A stretch of 8,107 bases of DNA from Planctomycetaceae bacterium (GCA_031256755.1 JAIRPZ010000131.1:1-8107); one strand, 5' to 3'. Shown: positions 1 through 6,484, counted from the first letter of the stretch. Translations and numbers: made by a program. Notes: generated by a model not told the origin, from the sequence alone.

Positions 1-41
1 GGATTGAGGATTGAGGATTGAGGATTGAGGATTGAGGATTG
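1..41. repeat. GGATTGA heptanucleotide tandem repeat
   Basis: Five full copies of the 7-mer GGATTGA plus six bases of a sixth run from the first base of the window without a mismatch, so the array may extend further left. The unit is not a multiple of three and carries stop codons when translated, so it is not coding. It sits about 210 bases upstream of the aspS start. There are no spacers, so it is not CRISPR. A polymorphic simple-sequence tract is the plainest reading. Confidence 0.95.
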
Positions 42-250
42 CTTTTTGTCATTGTAATCTCCTTCGGGTTCATGTTAATCGGGGGGGGTAAATCCGACAC
101 AAAAATACGTTGCCGACCACACGTTGCCGGTAAGTTTATTTCATTGCCCCTATTTTACCAAAAAGAAAGAAATAACAAACAGGGATACAAACGGCGGCTC
201 AATTATGGTATCATAACGTTTTCGTTTTCAATTCTAACCTTTCGTTTCCC
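42..250. other. Gene-free leader upstream of aspS
   Basis: No convincing gene lies here. The open frame from 39 gives a low-complexity peptide that runs into aspS in another frame. The stretch contains a run of eight G around 81-88 and a direct repeat ACGTTGCCG at 107-115 and 121-129 (14-base period). A TATCAT near 210-215 could serve as a -10 box, but no matching -35 was found, so no promoter is called. Confidence 0.5.
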
Positions 251-2026
251 TTGTTACGAACTCACACTTGCGGTGAACTGCGGCAAACACACAGCGGGCA
301 AACCGTAACGCTTGCCGGCTGGGTGGAAACCGTCCGCGACCATAGCGGCGTTCTGTTTTTTAATCTGCGCGACCGGTACGGTCTGACGCAAATCACCTTT
401 CTGCAAGAGAAAAATCCCGCTCTCGCCGAAACCGTCCGCACCCTGCATCCCGAAGATGTCGTCCAAATCACCGGCAACGTGCAGCCGCGGCCGGAAGGCA
501 TCGTCAACCGGAAAATTCCAACCGGCGAAATCGAAATCGATGCCGATTCGCTGACCGTCCTCAACCGGACTGCCGTCGTGCCGTTTCAACCCTCTGCACC
601 GGAAATTCCCGCCGAAGAAACCCGCCTGAAATACCGTTATCTCGACCTCCGCCGTCCGGCAATGCAGAAAACACTTTTGCTCCGGCACCGGATAACCAAA
701 GTGATGCGGGATTATTTTGACGAACTCGGTTTTGCCGAAATCGAAACGCCGATGCTCGGCAAAAGTACACCGGAAGGTGCAAGGGATTATCTCGTTCCCA
801 GCCGCATCGCGCCGGGGCAATTCTATGCACTGCCGCAGTCGCCGCAACTCTACAAGCAGATTCTGATGATTGCCGGTTATGACCGCTATTTTCAAATCGC
901 CCGATGTTTTCGGGACGAAGACCTCCGCGCCGACCGGCAGCCGGAATTTACCCAAATGGATTTGGAAATGTCCTTTGCCGAAATGGAAGACATTATCGGC
1001 ATCATCAGCGGCTTGATGGTTCGTCTGATGAAAGACGTTCTGGGACGTGAATTGCCGCTGCCGATTCCCCGAATCAGTTATGACGAAGCGATGGAGCGTT
1101 TCGGACACGATGCGCCTGACCTCCGTTTCGGGATGGAACTGATTGACCTGACCGACATTGCGAAAACGGTTGATTTCCGCGTTTTCCGCAGTGCAGCCGA
1201 TACCGGCGGGCGTGTCCGCGCCATCAACGTCAAAGGAGCGGCGGAAAAATATTCGCGGAAAGACATTGACGGTTTGAATGCGTGGGTCATTGACCAATTC
1301 GGTGCCAAGGGAATTGCGTGGCTGAAAGCGGATGCGGACGGTCGACTTGCCGGTCCGATGGCGAAGAATTTTACAGACGAGCAACTTGCGTCCATTGCCG
1401 GACGGCTTGGTGCGGAGCCAAACGATTTTCTGCTGTTTTCGGCGGACACGTTTGCGGTGACGTGTAAAGTGCTGAACGGACTCCGCCGCCGGCTGGCTGC
1501 GGAATTGAAACTGATTGACCCGAAGGAAATGAATTTCTGCTGGGTGGTCAGGTTTCCGATGTTCGACTGGGACGCGGACGGACAACGCTGGATAGCGATG
1601 CATCATCCGTTCACGGCTCCGCTGGAAAGCGACTTGCCGCTTATTGATTCCGACCCGGCGGCTATCCGGGCGCAGGCGTATGATTTGGTGTTGAACGGTT
1701 TCGAGGCGGGAGGCGGAACGATGCGGATTCACGATTCCGGTGTGCAGGCGAAGGTATTCGGGCTGCTGGGATTATCGGCGGAAACGGCGAAGGAGCAATT
1801 CGGTTTTCTGTTGGACGCATTGCAATTCGGTGCGCCGCCTCATGGGGGGATTGCGTTGGGTTTGGACCGTTTGGTGATGTTATTCGGCGGTCTGGACAAC
1901 ATTCGGGACTGCATTGCGTTTCCGAAGACCGCAAAGGCATCGGACTTAATGACCGGCGCACCCGGCACCGTCGCGACGAAACAGTTGGAGGAGTTGGCAA
2001 TTAAAGTGAATCCGAAAACGCCGTAA
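251..2026 (+). CDS. aspS: Aspartyl-tRNA synthetase, bacterial type, predicted non-discriminating (AspRS / Asp-tRNA(Asn) ligase)
   Basis: This cytoplasmic class II synthetase charges tRNA with aspartate using ATP. The 591 residues match the usual bacterial length (about 590). An N-terminal OB-fold anticodon-binding domain covers about residues 1-110. The catalytic core carries TPEGARDYLVPSR (173-185), QSPQ (196-199), motif 2 around FRDEDLRADRQPEF (220-233), a GAD-type insertion domain (about 290-430), and motif 3 GLDR (537-540) near the C-terminus. The start is TTG at 251, giving MLRTHTCGEL, which lines up with the family N-terminus (MRT..CG.L); no Shine-Dalgarno is evident. In the anticodon domain it has His31 (VRDHSG) and Gly83 (RPEG), the residues seen in non-discriminating enzymes such as that of Pseudomonas aeruginosa; E. 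coli AspRS has Leu30 at the first site. It may therefore also aspartylate tRNA-Asn for GatCAB (inference). It is convergent with the VTT gene. Confidence 0.97.
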   Translation: MLRTHTCGELRQTHSGQTVTLAGWVETVRDHSGVLFFNLRDRYGLTQITFLQEKNPALAETVRTLHPEDVVQITGNVQPRPEGIVNRKIPTGEIEIDADSLTVLNRTAVVPFQPSAPEIPAEETRLKYRYLDLRRPAMQKTLLLRHRITKVMRDYFDELGFAEIETPMLGKSTPEGARDYLVPSRIAPGQFYALPQSPQLYKQILMIAGYDRYFQIARCFRDEDLRADRQPEFTQMDLEMSFAEMEDIIGIISGLMVRLMKDVLGRELPLPIPRISYDEAMERFGHDAPDLRFGMELIDLTDIAKTVDFRVFRSAADTGGRVRAINVKGAAEKYSRKDIDGLNAWVIDQFGAKGIAWLKADADGRLAGPMAKNFTDEQLASIAGRLGAEPNDFLLFSADTFAVTCKVLNGLRRRLAAELKLIDPKEMNFCWVVRFPMFDWDADGQRWIAMHHPFTAPLESDLPLIDSDPAAIRAQAYDLVLNGFEAGGGTMRIHDSGVQAKVFGLLGLSAETAKEQFGFLLDALQFGAPPHGGIALGLDRLVMLFGGLDNIRDCIAFPKTAKASDLMTGAPGTVATKQLEELAIKVNPKTP

Positions 2027-2061
2027 GCGGAACCGCCTCACGACAATCACCGACAGCAAAA

Positions 2062-2089
2062 ATCAACAGCGGGAATGTCCGTTGTTGAT
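2062..2089 (-). terminator. Hairpin terminator between convergent aspS and VTT gene
   Basis: An 11-bp stem (2062-2072 with 2079-2089, one G-T pair) encloses a 6-base loop. On the minus strand the stem is followed at once by TTTTTG, a classic intrinsic terminator 10 bases past the stop codon of the minus-strand membrane-protein gene. On the plus strand it lies 35 bases past the aspS stop and is followed by a weaker T-rich run (CGGTTTCTTTC), so it may act in both directions. Confidence 0.75.
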
Positions 2090-2098
2090 CGGTTTCTT

Positions 2099-2692
2099 TC
2101 AGAAAAGGAGTTTGATCACCGCAAAGCCGCCGATGAGCAGAATCGTGAACACGATGGTCAGCCCGTTGAAATAGCGGTCGATCCAATTTTTGACAGCAGC
2201 CCCGAAAAAGTACATCAGTGCCGCAACAGCAAAGAACCGCAATCCCCGACCGACAATGGATGCAATGACCAATGTAAGAAGGGAAACGCTGAACGTTCCC
2301 GCCGCTATCGTAAAGACTTTATAGGGGATTGGTGTAACAGCCGCCGTAAAAATTGCCCAAAAAGCGTTTTGTTCATAAAGACCCTGTACATAAGAAAAAT
2401 GATCTTGTGTGAAACCGGGAATGTAAGTAAAGAAAAAATGCTGCGTCATTTCCCAAAGTTTGAAACCGATGTAATAACCGAGCAGCGCACCGAGTATTGA
2501 ACCGGTTAAACTGACGGCGGCATACCAAAACGCCCGCAGCGGTTTACCGGCAGACAGAGCAATTTGCAGGACATCCGGCGGAATCGGAAAAAAGGAACTT
2601 TCGGCAAACGCCATCACAAACAGAGCAGGACTGCCGTAGCGGGTTTCTGCCCATGACAGCGTCCAATCGTAAAGTTTACGGATGAATTTCAT
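2099..2692 (-). CDS. YqaA-type VTT-domain (SNARE-associated/DedA-like) inner membrane protein
   Basis: The 197-residue polytopic membrane protein has the VTT (DedA/TMEM41) domain layout. After a short N-terminal amphipathic stretch comes a re-entrant-type segment with Glu31 and FPIPPD (35-40). A helix with a glycine ladder ending GYYIG (72-76) follows, then the second re-entrant motif TPIPYKVFTIAAG (120-132), a basic helix entry GRGLRF (148-153) and a last helix ending near the C-terminus. The PIPYK motif and roughly 200-residue length fit the YqaA subfamily better than classical DedA. VTT proteins are linked to lipid scrambling or undecaprenyl-phosphate recycling; the exact role here is not shown by the sequence. 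The start ATG at 2692 has no clear Shine-Dalgarno but gives a family-like N-terminus. The gene is convergent with aspS and stands alone on its strand. Confidence 0.88.
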   Translation of the reverse strand: MKFIRKLYDWTLSWAETRYGSPALFVMAFAESSFFPIPPDVLQIALSAGKPLRAFWYAAVSLTGSILGALLGYYIGFKLWEMTQHFFFTYIPGFTQDHFSYVQGLYEQNAFWAIFTAAVTPIPYKVFTIAAGTFSVSLLTLVIASIVGRGLRFFAVAALMYFFGAAVKNWIDRYFNGLTIVFTILLIGGFAVIKLLF

Positions 2693-3029
2693 AACGGAGA
2701 AAAATCAATCGGCGTTGCCGTCATTTGACTTGTTCCATAACTTTTCATTGTTAGGGTTTAGAGAGTTTACAGATTTTTTTCTTTTTTTCAATGCCGGCGG
2801 CAAACTTCCGGCAGCCGGACGCTCAACAAAAAAGAGTTGCAGGGAATTGCCATTCACGATGCAAATGGTCATAGGGTATGTCTTTTTATAATGAACTTTG
2901 TCCAAGAGATTTGCGTAGCGATTCCAATCCCGAACCGGGCGTTGACGATTGAAGCATCTATGCAGCATGAAGACGTATAGAATTATCAGTCCGCTTGTAA
3001 AAATCTGCCGGACGAGATAAAATACAGCA
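2693..3029. other. Gene-free divergent intergenic region
   Basis: This 337-base gap separates the leftward VTT gene from the rightward prepilin peptidase and must hold both promoters. It contains a pyrimidine run (GATTTTTTTCTTTTTTTC, about 2773-2790), a GCCGG...CCGGC hairpin around 2793-2812 and a small CAAC/GTTG hairpin at 2823-2838. Open frames on both strands here give unrecognisable peptides and no ribosome binding site, so no gene is called. Confidence 0.5.
2866..2892 (+). promoter_or_regulatory. Weak candidate promoter toward the prepilin peptidase gene
   Basis: A perfect TATAAT lies at 2887-2892, with TGGTCA at 2866-2871 as a poor -35 match at 15-base spacing. It would place the transcript start about 130 bases ahead of the prepilin peptidase ATG. 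Only the -10 hexamer is convincing. Confidence 0.3.
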
Positions 3030-4154
3030 ATGCCTGCTTACGCTCTCTGCATGATCATCGGCGCGACACTTGGAATCGGAATCAACCGGTTTGTCGACCG
3101 GTTCGGCTATATCCGCCGCTGCCGATCTCCTTTTTCCATGCGGTCACTCGGCGTTGTGTTTTTCACCGCAATCGGTACCGCCGCTCTCTATGGACTGGAA
3201 ACCAATCGGCAATTCCTGTTGCCCGCCGGACTGCCGCCGGAATCCGCAGAGACCGCTTTGTGCCGGTTTGCTGTGCATATTATCTTTGCTGTTTTTTTGC
3301 TGACAGCAACACTCACCGACTTTGACGATATGGTGATCTCCGATATAATCACCGTTCCCGGTACATTACTGGCATTGATCTTTGCCGCCTTGCTGCCGCA
3401 AACCGCACTTCCTGTTACAGAAATTCTTTGGATGCCGGATTCTCTGTTCCCGAAATACTCTTCACTTTCTGTGCCGATGAATCTTTGGTCGCCGAATCCT
3501 GCCGGAGAAACGCATTCCGCTGCGGCAGCCGTTACGATGATCGCTTTGTGGTGGTTTTGGTGCTTTGCCATGCTCAACCGGATTTGGCGGAGTCAATTAC
3601 CGCTGCGGAAATCATTTTTGCTCTTCTGCCGTTATCTTTACCGATCACCGAGAACAAAATTTTTCGTTCTTGCCGCCGTTGTCCTGCCGATTGGTTTTCT
3701 GCTGCCGGTCAATCGTCTTGCTCTTTTATCGGCACTGACCGGTATGACAGCCGGTATGGTGTTGATTTGGGGATTCCGGCTGATTGCCCGCGGCGTTCTC
3801 GGTTTCGAAGCGATGGGATTCGGCGACGTGACGCTTATGGGAATGATCGGCGCATTTCTCGGCTGGCAGCCCTGCCTGCTGATTGTTTTTACCGCCCCGT
3901 TTGCCGGACTCATTTACGGAATTATCCATGCTCTTCTTGGCAAAGGCACTGCTTTGCCGTACGGTCCGTTTTTATGTCTGGCGGCAATGGTTTTGACTGT
4001 TCTGTGGGGTGCGGTCTGGCAATGCACTGCCGAATGGTTTTCGCTCGGCATCTTAAACATCGGACTGGCAATGTCGGTAATTTTTATTTTATTCGGCGTA
4101 CTGCTGTATGTTGTTCACCGGATGATGCTGACATTGCGGTTCCTGTTAAAATAA
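3030..4154 (+). CDS. Type IV prepilin peptidase-like membrane aspartyl protease (A24 family), without N-terminal zinc-binding cysteines
   Basis: The 374-residue polytopic membrane protein carries both aspartate sites of the A24 prepilin peptidases. The first is TDFDDMVISD with Asp97 and Asp105 (family pattern D...IPD, here ISD); the second is the GxGD motif, GFGD 263-266, within EAMGFGDVTLM. Such enzymes cut class III signal peptides of type IV pilins and type II secretion pseudopilins at the membrane. The N-terminus keeps the G.-.G..-N-R. pattern (GATLGIGINRFVDRFG) and a degenerate RCRSPF, but the paired CxxC zinc motifs and most of the N-methylation domain are absent. Between the active-site segments lies an insertion of roughly 100 residues (about 125-225), partly hydrophilic and Trp-rich, including another hydrophobic helix. 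Cleavage is likely; methylation is doubtful (inference). No pilin or pilus-assembly gene is in the window. The ATG at 3030 has only a weak GACGAGA ahead of it. Confidence 0.85.
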   Translation: MPAYALCMIIGATLGIGINRFVDRFGYIRRCRSPFSMRSLGVVFFTAIGTAALYGLETNRQFLLPAGLPPESAETALCRFAVHIIFAVFLLTATLTDFDDMVISDIITVPGTLLALIFAALLPQTALPVTEILWMPDSLFPKYSSLSVPMNLWSPNPAGETHSAAAAVTMIALWWFWCFAMLNRIWRSQLPLRKSFLLFCRYLYRSPRTKFFVLAAVVLPIGFLLPVNRLALLSALTGMTAGMVLIWGFRLIARGVLGFEAMGFGDVTLMGMIGAFLGWQPCLLIVFTAPFAGLIYGIIHALLGKGTALPYGPFLCLAAMVLTVLWGAVWQCTAEWFSLGILNIGLAMSVIFILFGVLLYVVHRMMLTLRFLLK

Positions 4155-4424
4155 CCGGTCGTGTGCTAAAATTGTTGTTTGGTAAAATCCTGCCGCCATC
4201 TGCAAAGGACGACAGGCAACAAGAAAAAGGAGGGAACTCTGCGAATCCGTCTATTCAGCGAAAGTCAAGAGTATGCGTTCAGCATACGAATTAATCACCA
4301 AAGACAAAAACGGACAGACAAAAACCGGCACCGGAAAAACCTGCAAAACCGTCTTTACAGAACCGGCGTAAATCGTTATAAGTCCTGTTGTCTAATTCCT
4401 GAATTTGTGCATTTTCCGTTTTTT
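4155..4424. other. Gap between prepilin peptidase and motA, with a strong unassigned Shine-Dalgarno
   Basis: No gene is called in these 270 bases. A perfect AAGGAGG lies at 4227-4233, but no ATG, GTG or TTG follows within normal distance; the only candidate is CTG at 4239, whose frame stays open into motA. A perfect GTATGC/GCATAC hairpin with a 5-base loop sits at 4271-4287. A 32-codon ATG frame (4273-4371) starts inside it but has no ribosome binding site. From 4300 on the DNA is A-rich and unlike the flanking genes. Confidence 0.45.
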
Positions 4425-5249
4425 ATGAATCTCGGTACAACCTTCGGATTGATTTTCGGCACCGGTTTGATTTTTTTTGCGGCACTGCTCGGCAGTTCGG
4501 AAGGGCTGGTGCTGTTTTTCAATTTGCCGGCACTTCTCATTGTTTTCGGCGGTTCACTGGCGGCTCTGATGATTGCTTTTCCGCTTAAGACGCTTTTCAA
4601 GTCGGCTGTTTTTATACGGAAATGTTTTCTGAATGAGACAACCGATCCGAAAGGTCTGCTCCGTCAGATGACGGCACTTGCCGAAACGGCACGGCGTGAA
4701 GGGCTGCTCGCTTTGGAATCGCGGGCGGAAATGATTGACGACAAATTTCTTGCGGAAGGAATCCGGCTTGCTGTAGACGGTTTGAATCCTGAAACGGTCG
4801 AAACTATTTTGAACAGCGAAACGGAATCGCTGCAATACCGGCATCAGCAGGGGCGGAACATCATCGTTCACGGCGGCAAATACACGCCGGCATTCGGAAT
4901 GATCGGTACGCTCATCGGGTTGGTGCTGATGCTGACGCAACTTGATGCTGAAACGGTCGGTCCCGGTATGGCAGTGGCAGTTCTCACGACGCTTTACGGG
5001 ACACTTGCCGCCAACCTGTTTCTGCTGCCGATTGCCGAAAAAATGAAACAGATGCACGAAGCGGAAATGCTGACCAAAAAAATGATAATCCGCGGCGTAC
5101 TGTCGATTCAGGCAGGAGAACATCCCCGGATTCTTGAAATGAAATTGCAGACGTTTCTTCCGCCGGAAGAGCGTTCGGATGAACAGATTCCGGCGGAAAC
5201 GGTGGTTTTTCCGGTTCCGGCGGACGTTTCTTTCCCATCAGCAGCATAG
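4425..5249 (+). CDS. motA: MotA-family flagellar stator / proton-channel protein (MotA/TolQ/ExbB superfamily)
   Basis: The 274-residue inner-membrane protein has four predicted helices (about 6-24, 32-52, 152-172, 180-203) and a large cytoplasmic loop between helices 2 and 3. Family landmarks are ARREGLLALE (89-98), whose Arg90 and Glu98 coincide with the charged rotor-contact positions numbered in E. coli MotA, then GGKYTPAFGMIGTLIGL with Pro155, and GPGMAVAVLTTLYGTLAANL with Pro202 just beyond. MotA pairs with MotB to drive flagellar rotation by ion flow. No motB or other flagellar gene follows. The ATG at 4425 gives the canonical N-terminus (MNLGTTFGL); it has no Shine-Dalgarno, and the same frame is open upstream to about 4179, but that stretch is very basic and not family-like. 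The C-terminal 30 residues are Pro/Val-rich and not conserved. A TolQ/ExbB-like role is possible, but the central motifs are MotA's. Confidence 0.88.
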   Translation: MNLGTTFGLIFGTGLIFFAALLGSSEGLVLFFNLPALLIVFGGSLAALMIAFPLKTLFKSAVFIRKCFLNETTDPKGLLRQMTALAETARREGLLALESRAEMIDDKFLAEGIRLAVDGLNPETVETILNSETESLQYRHQQGRNIIVHGGKYTPAFGMIGTLIGLVLMLTQLDAETVGPGMAVAVLTTLYGTLAANLFLLPIAEKMKQMHEAEMLTKKMIIRGVLSIQAGEHPRILEMKLQTFLPPEERSDEQIPAETVVFPVPADVSFPSAA

Positions 5250-5274
5250 GTCCCGGCGCAAGATTTTTAGGGTA

Positions 5275-5310
5275 GAATGGTGTCTTTATAGTATCAATCT
5301 GACACCATTC
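5275..5310. repeat. 10-bp perfect inverted repeat downstream of motA
   Basis: GAATGGTGTC (5275-5284) and GACACCATTC (5301-5310) are exact reverse complements separated by 16 AT-rich bases. Neither strand has a T-run after the right arm, so it is a poor intrinsic terminator. It lies 25 bases past the motA stop, so it could stabilise the 3' end of the transcript or bind a protein. Confidence 0.75.
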
Positions 5311-5394
5311 AGAATGAACAATATCAAAAATTTCCGGTTATTTTTACGGCTCTTCCGGTCAAATTTCCAAAGGGAATAGCGGCGCATCGGAAAC

Positions 5395-5433
5395 AAAAAA
5401 GGCGTAAAACCGTGTTCGATACAGGTTTTTACG
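5395..5433 (-). terminator. Distal minus-strand intrinsic terminator
   Basis: The hairpin at 5403-5433 (CGTAAAACC.TGT paired with ACAGG.TTTTACG, single-base bulges, 5-base loop) is followed on the minus strand by CCTTTTTTGTTT, a good U-tract. It is the second terminator downstream of the minus-strand Cys/His-rich gene, about 180 bases beyond its stop, and may be a backup. Confidence 0.55.
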
Positions 5434-5527
5434 GCATTACGCAGGAAAAGAAAAAAATCGGCGGTTAAGAAAATCGTCATCCTCAATAACCGCTCAATAA
5501 GAACACTCAAGAAAACGCTGTAACGCA

Positions 5528-5541
5528 TTATTGTACAATAA
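5528..5541. repeat. Perfect 14-bp palindrome
   Basis: TTATTGTACAATAA is a perfect self-complementary 14-mer. It is flanked by GTAAC (5520-5524) and GTTAC (5542-5546), which extend the dyad with a 3-base asymmetry, and by repeated CGCTG on both sides. The dyad and AT-rich core resemble an operator for a dimeric regulator, but no promoter could be assigned to it. Confidence 0.6.
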
Positions 5542-5574
5542 GTTACGCTGTGTTTTTCCTCGTTTTGCTGCGCA

Positions 5575-5597
5575 TAAAAAACCGCCCGACGGCGGTC
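5575..5597 (-). terminator. Intrinsic terminator of the Cys/His-rich gene
   Basis: On the minus strand ACCGCC, loop GTCG, GGCGGT is followed directly by a run of T and then ATGCG. The stem is perfect, GC-rich, and begins 18 bases after the TAA stop of the gene ending at 5615: a textbook factor-independent terminator. Confidence 0.88.
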
Positions 5598-5614
5598 ATT
5601 CGGCAACGCAAGAG

Positions 5615-6484
5615 TTAGGAATTATGGCGTTTACGGAAATCTAACACAGCGGTTCTTATCCTTTGTGCTAAATTCCTTACATCACGTGAGCCGGGTATTG
5701 CATTCCTCTTATTTTTTGTCAAGTCAAGTATTGCAAGGGCTGCCCATCCTGCCCCGTCGTATTCCGTTCTGCTGATCAAATCCCATTCCGCTGCTTTTTC
5801 ATCCATATATTTACTTTCGGTAATAACTTTATGCAGAATTTCCTTTGTCGATGCTTTGTCTAATCCGATTGTTTCCGGTTTGTCCGCCCATTCATTCGGC
5901 TTTACCGGCATTTGCTCATGAACTGCCGGTTCAGGGTTTGTTTGCTGCTGTACCGCCCTGATTGCGTGTGCGGTATTAAAGCAAACAATCATCGGCTCAA
6001 GAATGTCATCGTCATACTGGATACCACACCATGCTTCCCTTAAAGAAATATCATTGTCATTGTGCTGTCTCACTTTCGCCCGAAACAGCTTTAATGATTC
6101 CTGATGTTCAAGACGCTCTTCAAGGGTCAATGCGTCTGTTTCGATGGGGGACAAGTCAAAGCCCTCTTGCATTATGCCGGTTCGCTTGAGCAATAAGTCC
6201 TTCTCTTCATCCGTTAATTTGCCGATTGAACAGCGGTAGGTTAAAACCGTTTGCTGTTCAGGACAGGGATGGGTATGGCAGGGGGAACAGTCCCTGTCCA
6301 TGTAGTCCTGCGTGAAACAGGGCTTTCCCCTCTGCACGTCCAAACCGGCCGGATCATCGTCAAAAACACTGTGGCAAGGGGGATACTTCGTTTCGTAATA
6401 GGACAGATAATACTCTTGTGCGGTTGTCTCTGCCGGCTTTGTCTCTGCCTTTGCCGCTGCCTTCGTCTGCTTTGTCTTCGCCAT
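5615..6484 (-). CDS. Hypothetical Cys/His-rich protein of unknown function
   Basis: I do not recognise this 289-residue protein. It opens with a Lys/Ala/Thr-rich low-complexity tail (1-23), then a Cys/His-rich segment with Cys37, Cys56, Cys66, Cys69, Cys74, Cys85 and His70/His72, including DCSPCHTHPC (65-74), which suggests a metal site. A charged, mostly helical middle (90-150) and a Pro/Glu linker (183-205) follow. The C-terminus (205-289) is compact with EWDLISRTEYDGAGWAALA and a basic helical end. No signal peptide or membrane helix is present. The ATG at 6484 has no real Shine-Dalgarno (AAGACA only). The upstream ORF on the same strand ends 100 bases before, with hairpins in the gap. A strong terminator follows. 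It may be cargo of the mobile-looking region beside tRNA-Pro (inference). Confidence 0.75.
   Translation of the reverse strand: MAKTKQTKAAAKAETKPAETTAQEYYLSYYETKYPPCHSVFDDDPAGLDVQRGKPCFTQDYMDRDCSPCHTHPCPEQQTVLTYRCSIGKLTDEEKDLLLKRTGIMQEGFDLSPIETDALTLEERLEHQESLKLFRAKVRQHNDNDISLREAWCGIQYDDDILEPMIVCFNTAHAIRAVQQQTNPEPAVHEQMPVKPNEWADKPETIGLDKASTKEILHKVITESKYMDEKAAEWDLISRTEYDGAGWAALAILDLTKNKRNAIPGSRDVRNLAQRIRTAVLDFRKRHNS

Larger units (their letters stand above)
5250..5614. other. Intergenic region rich in inverted repeats
   Basis: These 365 bases separate the convergent motA and the Cys/His-rich gene. They hold a 10-bp inverted repeat, two minus-strand intrinsic terminators and a 14-bp palindrome, each listed separately. 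A minus-strand frame spanning 5286-5606 runs through both terminators and looks like no protein, so it is not called. Confidence 0.6.

Noticed and set aside
1..41. CRISPR array
   Set aside because: Contiguous 7-base units without spacers; no cas genes in the window.
39..308. Plus-strand frame overlapping the repeat end and the aspS start
   Set aside because: Low-complexity product, no ribosome binding site, and it runs into aspS in another frame.
254..1732. Long minus-strand open frame (492 codons) antisense to aspS
   Set aside because: aspS is unmistakable on the plus strand; the antisense peptide is His/Arg/Phe-rich, has no recognisable domain and mirrors the codon bias of aspS.
2075..2500. 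Plus-strand frame antisense to the VTT gene
   Set aside because: It covers a clearly coding minus-strand gene and starts inside the terminator hairpin.
2705..2968. Minus-strand frame upstream of the VTT gene
   Set aside because: No ribosome binding site, no domain-like sequence, and it includes translated poly-A/poly-T tracts; treated as non-coding.
3428..4294. Plus-strand frame of 288 codons inside the prepilin peptidase gene
   Set aside because: It is out of frame with a gene that has both catalytic motifs; the product is Arg/Cys/Ser-rich shadow sequence.
4273..4371. 32-codon ORF (MRSAYELITKDKNG...) between the prepilin peptidase and motA genes
   Set aside because: The peptide looks plausible, but there is no ribosome binding site within range (the AAGGAGG is 40 bases away) and nothing to support expression.
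5286..5606. Minus-strand frame of 106 codons
   Set aside because: It spans two intrinsic terminators, an inverted repeat and a palindrome; the peptide is not protein-like.
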